Origin: Promicromonospora sp. Populi
Lineage (GTDB): Bacteria; Actinomycetota; Actinomycetes; Actinomycetales; Cellulomonadaceae
Reading direction: 5' to 3'
DNA: 64,000 bases
NCBI RefSeq assembly: GCF_041081105.1
Contig: NZ_CP163528.1
Coordinates: forward strand, 4,836,001 to 4,900,000
Every line of letters begins with the position of its first letter. Position 1 is the first letter of the stretch. Made by a program: the position numbers and the translations under genes. Positions 8,410 through 16,552 of the stretch are shown here, piece after piece. Under the pieces are notes generated by a model. It ran no database searches. It saw only the letters and a program-made list of their open reading frames with translations, and was not told the DNA's origin.

Positions 8410-9342
8410 TCAGTCGTCCGCGCCGGCCGGGGCAGCCCGGCCGGCGCGGCCCGCCCTTGTCCGTTCGAGCGGTTCGAGCTTGTCGGGGTTGAACTGCCAC
8501 AGCGCCTCGTGCACACCGTCGGCGGAGGCCGCGACGCTCAGCGTCCCGAACAGCCTGCCGTCCCGCACCAGGCCGAGAGCGGCCTCGCCGTTGAGCTCCA
8601 GCGGCTCCGCGGTGACGCCGATCCAGAAGACGTCGGCGAACGAGACCAGGACCCGCGCCACCTTCGCCCGGCCCACCACCGCGACGCGCGCCACGTGCTT
8701 GATCGCGCCGTTGCTGTCGGCCCGGCTGACGGCGTCCTCGGCGAGCAGGTGCTCCAACCGCCCGACGTCGCCGGCCCGCGCCGCCGCGAGGAACGCGTCG
8801 AGCAGCGTGCGCCGTTCCTCGGCGGTCACGGGATTACGCCGCTCCGACGCGAGATGCTTGCGCGCCCGGCTCACCAGCTGCCGGGTCGCGGCCTGCGAGA
8901 CCCCCACGATGTCCGCGATCTCCGGGTACCCGTAGCCGAACGCCTCCCGCAGCACGTACGCCGCACGCTCGGTGGGGGTCAGCCGTTCGAGCAGGACCAG
9001 CATCGCGACGTCCAGCGCCTCCGCCCGCTCCGCACCGAGCGTCGGGTCCGCGCTCGTGTCCACCGGCTCCGGCAGCCACGGCCCGATGTACGTCTCCCGC
9101 CGCGAGCGCGCGCTCTGCAGCACGTTGATCGCCAGCCGGGTCGTCATCGTCGTCAGGAACGCCTGCGGGTTCACCACGACGGACCGGTCCGTCGTCTGCC
9201 ACCGCACCCACGCGTCCTGCACCACGTCCTCGGCCTCGGCGACCGAACCGAGCATCCGGTACGCGACGCCGAACAGCTGTCGCCGGGCAGAAGCGAACAC
9301 CGCCGCCGCGTCATCCAGTGCGGTGTCTGTGCCACCTGTCAT
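8410..9342 (-). CDS. ECF41-type RNA polymerase sigma factor with SnoaL-like C-terminal domain
   Basis: The 310-residue product has ECF sigma regions 2 (about 14-80, with LFGVAYRMLGSVAEAEDVVQ) and 4 (about 115-170, with the YPEIADIVGVSQAATRQLVS helix-turn-helix), then a C-terminal SnoaL/NTF2-like domain. The ECF41 marks are present: WLPEP at residues 89-93 in the linker and NPDKL at 285-289 near the end; the DGGGK motif is degenerate (DSNGAIK). In this group the C-terminal domain controls activity, so no separate anti-sigma factor is expected and none is seen. I used the ATG at 9342, preceded by GGGAGAG. The gene ends one base from the convergent oxidoreductase gene. Confidence 0.92.
   Translation of the reverse strand: MTGGTDTALDDAAAVFASARRQLFGVAYRMLGSVAEAEDVVQDAWVRWQTTDRSVVVNPQAFLTTMTTRLAINVLQSARSRRETYIGPWLPEPVDTSADPTLGAERAEALDVAMLVLLERLTPTERAAYVLREAFGYGYPEIADIVGVSQAATRQLVSRARKHLASERRNPVTAEERRTLLDAFLAAARAGDVGRLEHLLAEDAVSRADSNGAIKHVARVAVVGRAKVARVLVSFADVFWIGVTAEPLELNGEAALGLVRDGRLFGTLSVAASADGVHEALWQFNPDKLEPLERTRAGRAGRAAPAGADD
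8418..8449. terminator. Hairpin in the 3' end of the ECF41 gene
   Basis: A perfect 14-bp GC-rich inverted repeat (8418-8431 and 8436-8449) has a 4-base loop. It lies within the last codons of the sigma gene and just past the stop of the oxidoreductase gene, so it could terminate the oxidoreductase transcript. Coding repeats (AGRAGRAAPAG) explain part of the symmetry. Confidence 0.4.
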
Positions 9343-9412
9343 CGTGCTCTCCCTCGGCGCGCCCGTTCGACCGTACGCCACCAAATGCACTTGGGGTCGG
9401 GTCCAGCGACAG

Positions 9413-9426
9413 GCCAACATGTTGGC
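9413..9426. promoter_or_regulatory. 14-bp perfect palindrome abutting the methyltransferase start
   Basis: GCCAACATGTTGGC is a perfect 14-bp palindrome immediately before the ATG at 9427, in the divergent gap between the ECF41 and methyltransferase genes. It could be an operator for a dimeric repressor. No matching regulator gene is visible. A chance palindrome cannot be excluded. Confidence 0.35.
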
Positions 9427-10176
9427 ATGACCACACCCGACCCGAAATTCGTGGACCCCCGGCTCGCCCGGCTCTACGACGCCTTCGACGACGACCGCGG
9501 CGACCTCGACCTGTACACCGGGCTCGCCGAACGGCTCGGCGCACGCAGCGTGCTCGACGTCGGCTGCGGCACCGGCGTGCTCGCCCTGCAGCTCGCCGCG
9601 CTCGGCCTTCAGGTGACCGGCATCGACCCCGCCGCCGCCTCGCTCGAAGTGGCCCGCGGCAAACCCGGCGCCGAGGCGGTCACCTGGATCGAGGGCGGCG
9701 CCGACAGCGTCGCCGGGCTCGGCCTCACGGCCGACCTCGCCACCATGACCGGCAACGTCGCACAGGTATTCACCACCGACACCGGCTGGGCGCAGGCGCT
9801 CGCGGCGGTCCGGGAGGCACTCCGGCCCGGCGGCGTCCTCGTGTTCGAGACCCGCGTGCCGGCCCGGCAGGCCTGGCTCGGCTGGACCCGCGAGCAGGGC
9901 TCGGACCGCCGCGACATCCCCGGCGTCGGCGAGGTCGAGACCTGGTGCGACCTCGTGGAGGTCGCACTCCCGCTGGTCACCTTCCAGGGCACGTACCGCT
10001 TCCCACCAGGTGTGCTGCCCGACGGCGACCTGGTCACCTCGGCGTCGACCCTGCGGTTCCGGGAACGGGACGAGATCGAGGCGTCGCTCGCCGCCGCAGG
10101 ATTCGAGCTGGACGAGGTGCTGGACGCTCCGGACAGACCAGGCCTGGAGTGGGTATTCATGGCCCGGCGGGTGTAG
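9427..10176 (+). CDS. Class I SAM-dependent methyltransferase
   Basis: The 249-residue protein has the SAM-binding motif I VLDVGCGTG at residues 42-50, the acidic motif II in VTGIDPAAASLEVAR, and a later GGVLVFETR strand, the pattern of a Methyltransf_25-type enzyme. The substrate is not evident. The ATG at 9427 opens MTTPDPKFVDPRLARLYD, the usual N-terminus of this group, and sits directly against a 14-bp palindrome with no clear ribosome binding site. It converges with the epoxide hydrolase gene. It belongs to the accessory block between xseB and xseA. Confidence 0.88.
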   Translation: MTTPDPKFVDPRLARLYDAFDDDRGDLDLYTGLAERLGARSVLDVGCGTGVLALQLAALGLQVTGIDPAAASLEVARGKPGAEAVTWIEGGADSVAGLGLTADLATMTGNVAQVFTTDTGWAQALAAVREALRPGGVLVFETRVPARQAWLGWTREQGSDRRDIPGVGEVETWCDLVEVALPLVTFQGTYRFPPGVLPDGDLVTSASTLRFRERDEIEASLAAAGFELDEVLDAPDRPGLEWVFMARRV

Positions 10177-10188
10177 CTGCGCCAGATC

Positions 10189-11343
10189 TCACTGGCGAGC
10201 GTCGGGGAGGCTGCTGAAGAAGGCGCGGATGTCCGTTGCCAGCAGCTCCGGTTCCTCCATCGCCGGGAAGTGGCCGCCCTCGGTGAACTCGCTGAAGTGG
10301 CTCATCGCGTTCCACGGGTCCATCGCGCGGCGCATGAGCGGGTGCGTGTCGAACACCGCCCAGCCTGCGGGCACGCCCGACGTCGCGATCCACTCGAGCC
10401 CCGAGTGCTCGGACTCGTAGTAGAACTGCGCGCTCGACGCACCGCTGCGGGTGAACCAGTACAGGCTGATGTTCGTGAGCAGCTGGTCGCGGTCGACCGC
10501 CTCGTCCGGCGTCGCGTGGGCGGGGTTGGTCCAGGTCTGGAACTTCTCGGCGATCCATGCGAGCTGGCCGACGGGCGAGTCGGTGAGCGCCGCGCCGATC
10601 GTGTCGGGGCGGTGGTTCTGCTGCTCGAAGTAGCCGCGCTCGGCGATGTCCTTGATGCGGACCCGCTCGATCTCGGCGATCTCGTCCTCGGACAGCCCGT
10701 CGGGGTAGGGGAACTTGTCGCCGACCATCGCGAGCGACCGGCCGTCGCTCCCGGTGTGGGTGCCGATGACTCGCTCCGGGTAGAGCGCCGCGAGTCGGCC
10801 GGTGGTGCCCGCGCCGATGTCCGTGCCGTGGGCCGCGAACCGCTCGTAGCCGAGCCGCGTCATGATCTCGGCGTAGGCCGCGGTCGTCCGCGCGAGCTCC
10901 CAGCCGGTTCCCGACAGCGGCGTCGAGAAGCCGAACCCGGGCAGCGACGGGATGACGATGTGGAACTCGTCGGTCAGCAGCGGGATGAGCCGCTGGTGCT
11001 CGACGAACGAGCCCGGCCACCCGTGGTTCAGGATGAGCGGGGTGGCGTCCGGGTTCGCCGATCGCACGTGCACCACGTGGAACGTCTGGCCGTCCACAAC
11101 CGTGGTGAACTGCTCGTACTCGTTCAGCGCGGCCTCCTGGGCGCGCCAGTCGAACCCGTCGCGCCAGTACTCGGCCAGCTCCCGCAGGTACGCCTGCGGG
11201 ATGCCACGGCTGAAGTCCGTGCGGTCGTCCCGGCCCGGGACGGGCAGGGGCCAGCGGGTGCGGGCGAGCCGGTCGTGCAGCTCGTCGATGTCGGCCTGCG
11301 GGATGTCGATGCGGAACGGGACGAGTGCGGTGTTCTCTGTCAT
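10189..11343 (-). CDS. Epoxide hydrolase family protein (EHN-type alpha/beta hydrolase)
   Basis: The product matches microsomal-type epoxide hydrolases: an N-terminal EHN domain (PFRIDIPQADIDELHDRLAR, R-T-R-W-P), then an alpha/beta-hydrolase core with the oxyanion motif HGWPGS and the nucleophile segment AAHGTDIGAG, where Asp would attack the epoxide. A C-terminal EGGHFPAMEEPELLA segment supplies the catalytic His. The ATG at 11343 gives 384 residues, normal for the family. Upstream lies a strong inverted repeat that looks like a TetR-type operator. Likely a detoxifying or catabolic enzyme; the natural substrate is unknown. Confidence 0.9.
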   Translation of the reverse strand: MTENTALVPFRIDIPQADIDELHDRLARTRWPLPVPGRDDRTDFSRGIPQAYLRELAEYWRDGFDWRAQEAALNEYEQFTTVVDGQTFHVVHVRSANPDATPLILNHGWPGSFVEHQRLIPLLTDEFHIVIPSLPGFGFSTPLSGTGWELARTTAAYAEIMTRLGYERFAAHGTDIGAGTTGRLAALYPERVIGTHTGSDGRSLAMVGDKFPYPDGLSEDEIAEIERVRIKDIAERGYFEQQNHRPDTIGAALTDSPVGQLAWIAEKFQTWTNPAHATPDEAVDRDQLLTNISLYWFTRSGASSAQFYYESEHSGLEWIATSGVPAGWAVFDTHPLMRRAMDPWNAMSHFSEFTEGGHFPAMEEPELLATDIRAFFSSLPDARQ

Positions 11344-11362
11344 GACCCCTACCTTTCCAGGG

Positions 11363-11387
11363 GTAGCGGACAGGTTCTGTCCGCTAC
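11363..11387. promoter_or_regulatory. Inverted repeat upstream of the epoxide hydrolase gene
   Basis: A perfect 10-bp inverted repeat, GTAGCGGACA and TGTCCGCTAC, has a 5-base spacer and lies 20 bases upstream of the epoxide hydrolase ATG and 24 bases past the APH-like stop. The GCGGACA/TGTCCGC form and spacing suit a TetR-family operator; it could also act as a terminator for the upstream gene. No tetR gene lies nearby. Confidence 0.5.
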
Positions 11388-11410
11388 TCCTCGGCTTCTC
11401 GAAATTGTGC

Positions 11411-12301
11411 CTATCTCTGCGGGAGGAGCTCGGCCAGGCCACGCCTGGCATCGTCGAGCCCTTTCTGGTTCTCGCTCTGGTCGGTGATGCCGGTCAGGTC
11501 GTAGGCGGCGAGCCGCCCAGCGAAGTACACGCCCTGGACCGCGAAGCGGAACAGGCGGAAGTCGTCGAGATGGCGCAGCTCGTCGTCGGCGAGCGGGCTC
11601 GCGGCTGAGTAGGCGTCGAGGAAGGCCGTGGAACGCTCCGGTCCGCCGAGGTACATCACTGTCGATGCCACGTCGTAGAGCGCGGGTCCCCGCTGCGCGC
11701 CGGTCCAGTCGATCACGCCGGTGACGCCGGTGGCGTCGTCGTGCCGGAACGCCTCCGGCGACGGATCCGCGTGCAGCAGGGACCAGGTGACGGAATGCCC
11801 GTCGGTCGCGGCACGTGCCGCCTCGATGGCTGGTGCGAGCCAGTCGTGCGCGTCGACGCCCGGGGCCGACGGCTCGATCCAGTCGAAGAAACCCGTGCTG
11901 CCGGGGCGGTTGCCGGAGGGGCCACCAGCGGAGTGCACCCGCGCCAGCGTGCGCCCGATCCAGCGCTGCTCGTCGCTCGTCTCGCCGACCAGCTCGCGGC
12001 CGGGGACGTACTCGAGCAGGGCGAGGTGCTCGTCGTATGCCACCAGGGAGCCGTCGACGGTGCGGATCGGCCGGCCTGTCACGAGGCCGGCGCCGTGGAG
12101 CTGCTCGGCGACCGCGCAGCCGGCCTCCAGCTGCTCCACCTCCGACGGAGCGACGCGCTTGGCGACGTACCGACTGCTCCCGGCGTCAACCGACCAGGTC
12201 TCGGAGTTCATGCCGCCGCCCAGCGGTGCGACGACGGCTCCGGTGAGCCCCCAGTGGAGATCCAGCAGTCCGGCCAGCGCGTGCAGCTCCATGCGGGCCA
12301 C
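11411..12301 (-). CDS. Aminoglycoside phosphotransferase (APH)-fold kinase-like protein
   Basis: The 296-residue protein has the APH/choline-kinase fold: a nucleotide-loop N-lobe (GGGMNSETWSVDAG, then RYVAKRVA with the ATP-binding Lys), the hinge LLEYVPGRELVGE, the catalytic loop LLHADPSPEAF and the metal-binding IDWTGA. In the catalytic loop the HxDxxxxN pattern reads HADPSPEA, so the Asn is replaced by Ala, which may change or weaken catalysis. The substrate could be a sugar, homoserine-like metabolite or drug. It precedes the epoxide hydrolase gene on the same strand with 67 bases between. Alternative start: ATG three codons in. 82 bases with nothing I can name separate it from xseA. Confidence 0.85.
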   Translation of the reverse strand: MARMELHALAGLLDLHWGLTGAVVAPLGGGMNSETWSVDAGSSRYVAKRVAPSEVEQLEAGCAVAEQLHGAGLVTGRPIRTVDGSLVAYDEHLALLEYVPGRELVGETSDEQRWIGRTLARVHSAGGPSGNRPGSTGFFDWIEPSAPGVDAHDWLAPAIEAARAATDGHSVTWSLLHADPSPEAFRHDDATGVTGVIDWTGAQRGPALYDVASTVMYLGGPERSTAFLDAYSAASPLADDELRHLDDFRLFRFAVQGVYFAGRLAAYDLTGITDQSENQKGLDDARRGLAELLPQR

Positions 12302-12383
12302 CCTGGCACCGCCCGGCTTGTCGATCTATGTAATTAGTCGCGGGGCTAGGTAATGGTTGCGGTTCGAGGCAGTAGAAGCCGTC

Positions 12384-13646
12384 CTACGCATTGGTCGCGG
12401 TGACCTGCGCGTCCAGCGCGCCCTCCGCGAGGCGGACGCGCAGGCCCGCGCCGACCGCGACGTCGTCGGGCCGCCGCACCACATGGCCGTCCGCACGCTG
12501 CACGACGGCGTAACCGCGCTCCAGCGTGCTCGCCGGGGAGAGCGTTCTGACCTGGGCGGCTAGCCGTCCGATCTCGCCGCCTGCCCGCAGCAGCAGCGCG
12601 TCCAGCGCGTGCCGGCCGTGCCGGATCACCTGACGGACGTCGTGCTCGCGCGACTCCAGCATCGTCTTGGGCGTGGCGAGGACCGGGCGCGAGCGGACGC
12701 CGTCGAGCCCGCGCTGCTCGCGCTCCAGCATGGCCGCGATTGCGCCGCGCATCCGGCTGCGGGCCTGGGTGAGGCGGAGCCGCTCCTCGGAGACGTCGGG
12801 CACTATCCGCTTGGCGGCGTCGGTCGGGGTGGAGGCGCGGTAGTCGGCGACGAGGTCGAGCAGGGGCGCGTCGGTCTCGTGGCCGATCGCGCTGACCAGG
12901 GGAGTGCGGGCCTGCGCCACGGCGCGCACCAGGGACTCGTTGCTGAACGGCAGCAGGTCCTCGACCGAGCCGCCACCGCGGGCGACGACTATGACGTCGA
13001 CCTGGGGGTCCCGGTCGAGCTCGGCGATCGCGTTCGACACCTCGCGCACCGCGTTGACCCCCTGGACGGCGACCTCCCGGATCTCGAACCGGACCTGGGG
13101 CCAGCGGGCGCGGGCATTGACCACGACGTCGTGCTCGGCCTTGGACTCACGCCCGCACACGAGCCCCACGACGGCGGGCAGGAACGGCAGCTTCCGCTTG
13201 CGCGAGACGTCGAACAGGCCCTCCGCCGCGAGGACCTTCTTCAGCGCCTCGATCCGGGCCAGCAGCTCGCCGACCCCGACGGCCTTGATCTCGTTCGCCT
13301 GCATCTGCAGCGTGCCGCGCTTGGTCCAGAACACGGGCTTGGCGTGCACCACCACGTGGTCGCCCTCCGCCGGCGGCTGCGCCAGCGTGAGGAGGACGCG
13401 CGAGAAGATCGTCACCGGCAGAGAAGCGTCAGCCTCCGTGTCGCGGAGCGTCAGCCACTGCATACCGGAGCCGGGGCGCTGGTTGAACTGCACCACCTGC
13501 CCCTCGACCCAGACGGGCGGCATCCTGTCGATGTAGACCTTGATCTTCTCCGCGAGCAGACGAACGGGCCACGGGCTGGTGGCCGTGGTGTCGAGTGCCT
13601 TCTGGGGGACCTCGGCAGGCAGGGGTCGCGAAGTGGGTTCCGTCAC
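12384..13646 (-). CDS. xseA: Exodeoxyribonuclease VII large subunit
   Basis: XseA carries the nuclease activity of exonuclease VII. The 420-residue product shows an N-terminal OB fold (VWVEGQVVQFN), the segment VGLVCGRESKAEHDV, and the core VVARGGGSVEDLLPFSNE, VSAIGHETDAPLLD and ADYRASTPTDAA, followed by a long coiled-coil arm (about 270-350) where XseB binds, and the ERGYAVV end. The GTG at 13646 was chosen because codons upstream only run antisense to ispH. It is divergent from ispH with 63 bases between starts. Its partner xseB is 6.5 kb downstream on the same strand. Confidence 0.95.
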   Translation of the reverse strand: MTEPTSRPLPAEVPQKALDTTATSPWPVRLLAEKIKVYIDRMPPVWVEGQVVQFNQRPGSGMQWLTLRDTEADASLPVTIFSRVLLTLAQPPAEGDHVVVHAKPVFWTKRGTLQMQANEIKAVGVGELLARIEALKKVLAAEGLFDVSRKRKLPFLPAVVGLVCGRESKAEHDVVVNARARWPQVRFEIREVAVQGVNAVREVSNAIAELDRDPQVDVIVVARGGGSVEDLLPFSNESLVRAVAQARTPLVSAIGHETDAPLLDLVADYRASTPTDAAKRIVPDVSEERLRLTQARSRMRGAIAAMLEREQRGLDGVRSRPVLATPKTMLESREHDVRQVIRHGRHALDALLLRAGGEIGRLAAQVRTLSPASTLERGYAVVQRADGHVVRRPDDVAVGAGLRVRLAEGALDAQVTATNA

Positions 13647-13709
13647 GTGTCCAACCCTGCCACCCACCACCGACACAAGCCCTCCGCACGCCGCCCCTAG
13701 ACTGCACCT

Positions 13710-14747
13710 GTGAGTGTCACGAGCCCTGAGCGTCCTGCTGAGACCAAGACCAAGCGCGTCCTGCTGGCAGCCCCACGTGGTTACTGCGCCGGCGTGGACC
13801 GCGCCGTGATTGCCGTCGAGAAGGCCCTGGAGACGTACGGCACGCCTGTGTACGTCCGCAAGGAGATCGTGCACAACAAGCATGTGGTGGAGACGCTGCG
13901 CGAACGCGGCGCGATCTTCGTCAACGAGACCGACGAGGTTCCCGAGGGCGCCCGGCTCGTGTTCTCCGCGCACGGTGTGTCGCCTGCCGTGCGCGCCTCG
14001 GCGGTGGCACGCAGCCTCGACACCATCGATGCGACCTGCCCCCTGGTCACCAAGGTGCACAAGGAGGCCGTGCGGTTCGCGAAGGACGACTACGACATCC
14101 TGCTGATCGGGCACACCGGTCACGAGGAGGTCGAGGGCACCGCGGGTGAGGCGCCCGACCACGTGCAGGTCGTGAACTCGCCCGACGAGGTCGACAAGGT
14201 AGTGGTACGCGACCCCGACAAGGTCGTGTGGATCTCGCAGACGACGCTGTCCGTGGACGAGACCATGGAGACCGTGCGTCGGCTGCGCGAGAAGTTCCCG
14301 TCCCTGCAGGACCCGCCGAGCGACGACATCTGCTACGCCACGCAGAACCGCCAGGTCGCGGTGAAGAAGCTGGCGCCGGAGTGCGAGCTCGTCATCGTGG
14401 TGGGCTCGGCAAACTCGTCCAACTCCGTGCGGCTGGTCGAGGTGGCGCTCCAGGCCGGTGCCGCCGCGTCCTACCGGGTGGACCGCAAGACCGAGATCAA
14501 GGACGAGTGGCTGGAGGGCGTCACCACGGTGGGCGTGACCTCCGGCGCCTCCGTGCCCGAGATCCTGGTGGAGGACGTCATCTCGCACCTCGCCGAGCAC
14601 GGCTTCGGCAGCGTCGACGAGGTGCGGACCGCCACCGAGGACCTCATGTTCTCGCTGCCCCGCGAGCTGCGTGCCGGCCTCAAGGCCGCGGGCGAGGAGT
14701 CCAAGCGCCCGCGGCGCGAGGCTCGCAAGGAGCTCCCGCAGGCCTGA
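13710..14747 (+). CDS. ispH: 4-hydroxy-3-methylbut-2-enyl diphosphate reductase
   Basis: IspH makes IPP and DMAPP in the last step of the MEP isoprenoid pathway with an iron-sulfur cluster. The three cluster cysteines are visible in [12 protein letters not shown] (C26), [11 protein letters not shown] and [11 protein letters not shown]. The active-site motifs [18 protein letters not shown] and [11 protein letters not shown] are present. At 345 residues it is the usual actinobacterial length. TAGACT lies 6 bases before the GTG, so the mRNA is probably leaderless. The gene is divergent from xseA, the order also known in mycobacteria (lytB2), and ends at a strong bidirectional hairpin. Confidence 0.97.
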   Translation: MSVTSPERPAETKTKRVLLAAPRGYCAGVDRAVIAVEKALETYGTPVYVRKEIVHNKHVVETLRERGAIFVNETDEVPEGARLVFSAHGVSPAVRASAVARSLDTIDATCPLVTKVHKEAVRFAKDDYDILLIGHTGHEEVEGTAGEAPDHVQVVNSPDEVDKVVVRDPDKVVWISQTTLSVDETMETVRRLREKFPSLQDPPSDDICYATQNRQVAVKKLAPECELVIVVGSANSSNSVRLVEVALQAGAAASYRVDRKTEIKDEWLEGVTTVGVTSGASVPEILVEDVISHLAEHGFGSVDEVRTATEDLMFSLPRELRAGLKAAGEESKRPRREARKELPQA

Positions 14748-14789
14748 GGCCCGCACGGGACGCCGCTGGCGTGTGTCCCACAGTCAGTG

Positions 14790-14840
14790 AGAACGGGGTT
14801 GTGTTCCGCAGGAGGCCCGCGGTGAACACAACCCCGTTCT
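14790..14840. terminator. Bidirectional terminator between ispH and rmuC
   Basis: A perfect 17-bp inverted repeat (14790-14806 and 14824-14840) has a 17-base loop and lies in the gap between two convergent genes. Confidence 0.8.
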
Positions 14841-14868
14841 TGACCGGCTGGCTCGGTCGGTCGGCCTG

Positions 14869-16365
14869 TCAGCCAGCCTGTCCGACGGCGGTGTTCTCGC
14901 CGTCGGACGACCTCTTTTCGACCGCCTCAAGTGCGCGCTTGTCGGTGGTCGCGAGCTCAGTGACCTCTAGCGCCTGCACCAGGATCGCGTCGGTGTCCTG
15001 CGCACGGTCGATCGCGACGATGCCGCCCTCGTCCGCCGCCAGCAGCTCCGACTTGGTGATGGGGCGCGGCACCTCTTCGATGCCCCTGATCTCCTCGATC
15101 GTCTCCCGCTCGTCGACCACGTCGAGCTCGACCATGCGGCGAGCCGAGGTGAGCACGTTGCGCTCCAGCGAGCCGATCATCTGGTTGTAGCTCTTCGTCG
15201 CCGACTCCAGGGCACGACCCGTCCTGGTGACGTGGCTCGTCATCGTGACCAGGCGCGCGTACAGCTCCTTGCCGACGGTGAGCACCTTCTGCGCGTTCTC
15301 CGCCAGCGCCTCCTGGCGCCACGCGTACGCGACGGTGCGGAGCAGGGCGAGCATGGTGGTCGGCGTCGCGATGATGACGTTCTTCTGCGCTGCGTACTCC
15401 AGCAGTTCGGGGGCGCGCTCCAGCGCCGCCGACAGGAACGCCTCGGCGGGCACGAACATGACCACGAACTCCGGCGCGGGCTCGAACTGGTTCCAGTACT
15501 TCTTGCCGGCCAGGTCGTCCACGTGCTTGCGCATGTGCCGCACGTGCGCGTCGAGGCGCTGCTCGCGGTACACGGCGTCGGCCGACTGCTGCGCCTCCAG
15601 GAAGCCCAGGAACGCGACCTTGGAGTCCACGACCACGCGCTTTCCGCCCGCGAGGTTGATGACCATGTCCGGGCGGAGCGAGCCGTCGTCCGTGGTGACC
15701 TGCGCCTGCTCGGTGAAGTCGACCCGGTTGATCATCCCCGCCGACTCCACGACCTTGCGCAGCTGCAGCTCACCCCACGCGCCGCGCGTCTGGGACGAGC
15801 GCAGCGCCGTAACCAGGTCCGCCGTGCCGTTGCGCAGGTCGGTAGACACCTCGGCGACGTTGCGCATCTGCTCCACGAGCGCGCCCTGACCCTCGATGCG
15901 GGCCTTCTCCGCCTGGAGCACCTCGCTGCGCACCAGCTCCACGGCCTTGGTCAGCGGGTCCACCAGAGACTTCACGGCCTCCTCGCGCTTGGCCAGCGCC
16001 TGCTCGCCGTCGGACGCGGAACGCTTGAGGCGCTCCTCGGCGAGCTCGAGGAATCGCTCGTTGTTGGCGTGCAGTGCGTCGCCGGCGAGCGCCTGGAACT
16101 GGCGGCGCGCGTTCTCCTGCTCGGTGCGTGCGGCGGCGATCTGCTCGGCGGCGCGTTCCCGCGCCGCGGCGATCTGCTCCTCTGCCCGCTCCCTGACTGC
16201 GGCGACCTGCTGCGCGGCCGACTCGGCCTGGGTGTGCAGACGCACGGCCTCCAGGTCGGCCTGCCGGAGGGCGGGCGCGCTGCGCTGTGCATGACCGAGC
16301 CACCCCAGCAGCGCACCGACGACAAGGGCGCCGAGGGCCAGCAGAATCGTTGCGGCGATGTCCAT
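14869..16365 (-). CDS. rmuC: DNA recombination protein RmuC
   Basis: The 498-residue product has one N-terminal membrane helix (IAATILLALGALVVGALLG), a long Ala/Glu/Arg coiled coil (about 30-190) and the RmuC core with RGAWGELQLRKVVESAGM, PDMVINLAGGKRVVVDSK, YWNQFEPAPEFVVMFVPAEA and NVIIATPTTMLALLRTVAYAWRQE. The family has a PD-(D/E)xK-like nuclease fold and limits recombination at repeats in E. coli. The ATG at 16365 (MDIAATILL) was chosen because it opens directly onto the membrane helix. A charged C-terminal tail follows the core. It is divergent from the ABC exporter genes; the gap between them (16366-16552) holds only promoter sequence. Confidence 0.93.
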   Translation of the reverse strand: MDIAATILLALGALVVGALLGWLGHAQRSAPALRQADLEAVRLHTQAESAAQQVAAVRERAEEQIAAARERAAEQIAAARTEQENARRQFQALAGDALHANNERFLELAEERLKRSASDGEQALAKREEAVKSLVDPLTKAVELVRSEVLQAEKARIEGQGALVEQMRNVAEVSTDLRNGTADLVTALRSSQTRGAWGELQLRKVVESAGMINRVDFTEQAQVTTDDGSLRPDMVINLAGGKRVVVDSKVAFLGFLEAQQSADAVYREQRLDAHVRHMRKHVDDLAGKKYWNQFEPAPEFVVMFVPAEAFLSAALERAPELLEYAAQKNVIIATPTTMLALLRTVAYAWRQEALAENAQKVLTVGKELYARLVTMTSHVTRTGRALESATKSYNQMIGSLERNVLTSARRMVELDVVDERETIEEIRGIEEVPRPITKSELLAADEGGIVAIDRAQDTDAILVQALEVTELATTDKRALEAVEKRSSDGENTAVGQAG

Positions 16366-16552
16366 GTGCGACAGGCTGCCACGAGCCACTGACAGACTCG
16401 CTCGGCGACACCCCGCACGTTCGATATCGCCCGGTATGGCCGAGGTGTGGTCGGGGAGCGGTGTTCTCCGCCGACAGAGGGACGGACGATCACCCTTTAG
16501 CTCATCCTCGCGTCGGATCCGTCGTGTCGGACGCCGCGGCTACGGTTGCGTC

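Noticed and set aside
13647..14756. Long upstream extension of the xseA frame
   Set aside because: It runs antisense across the whole of ispH and has low-complexity composition; the GTG at 13646 gives a normal-length XseA.
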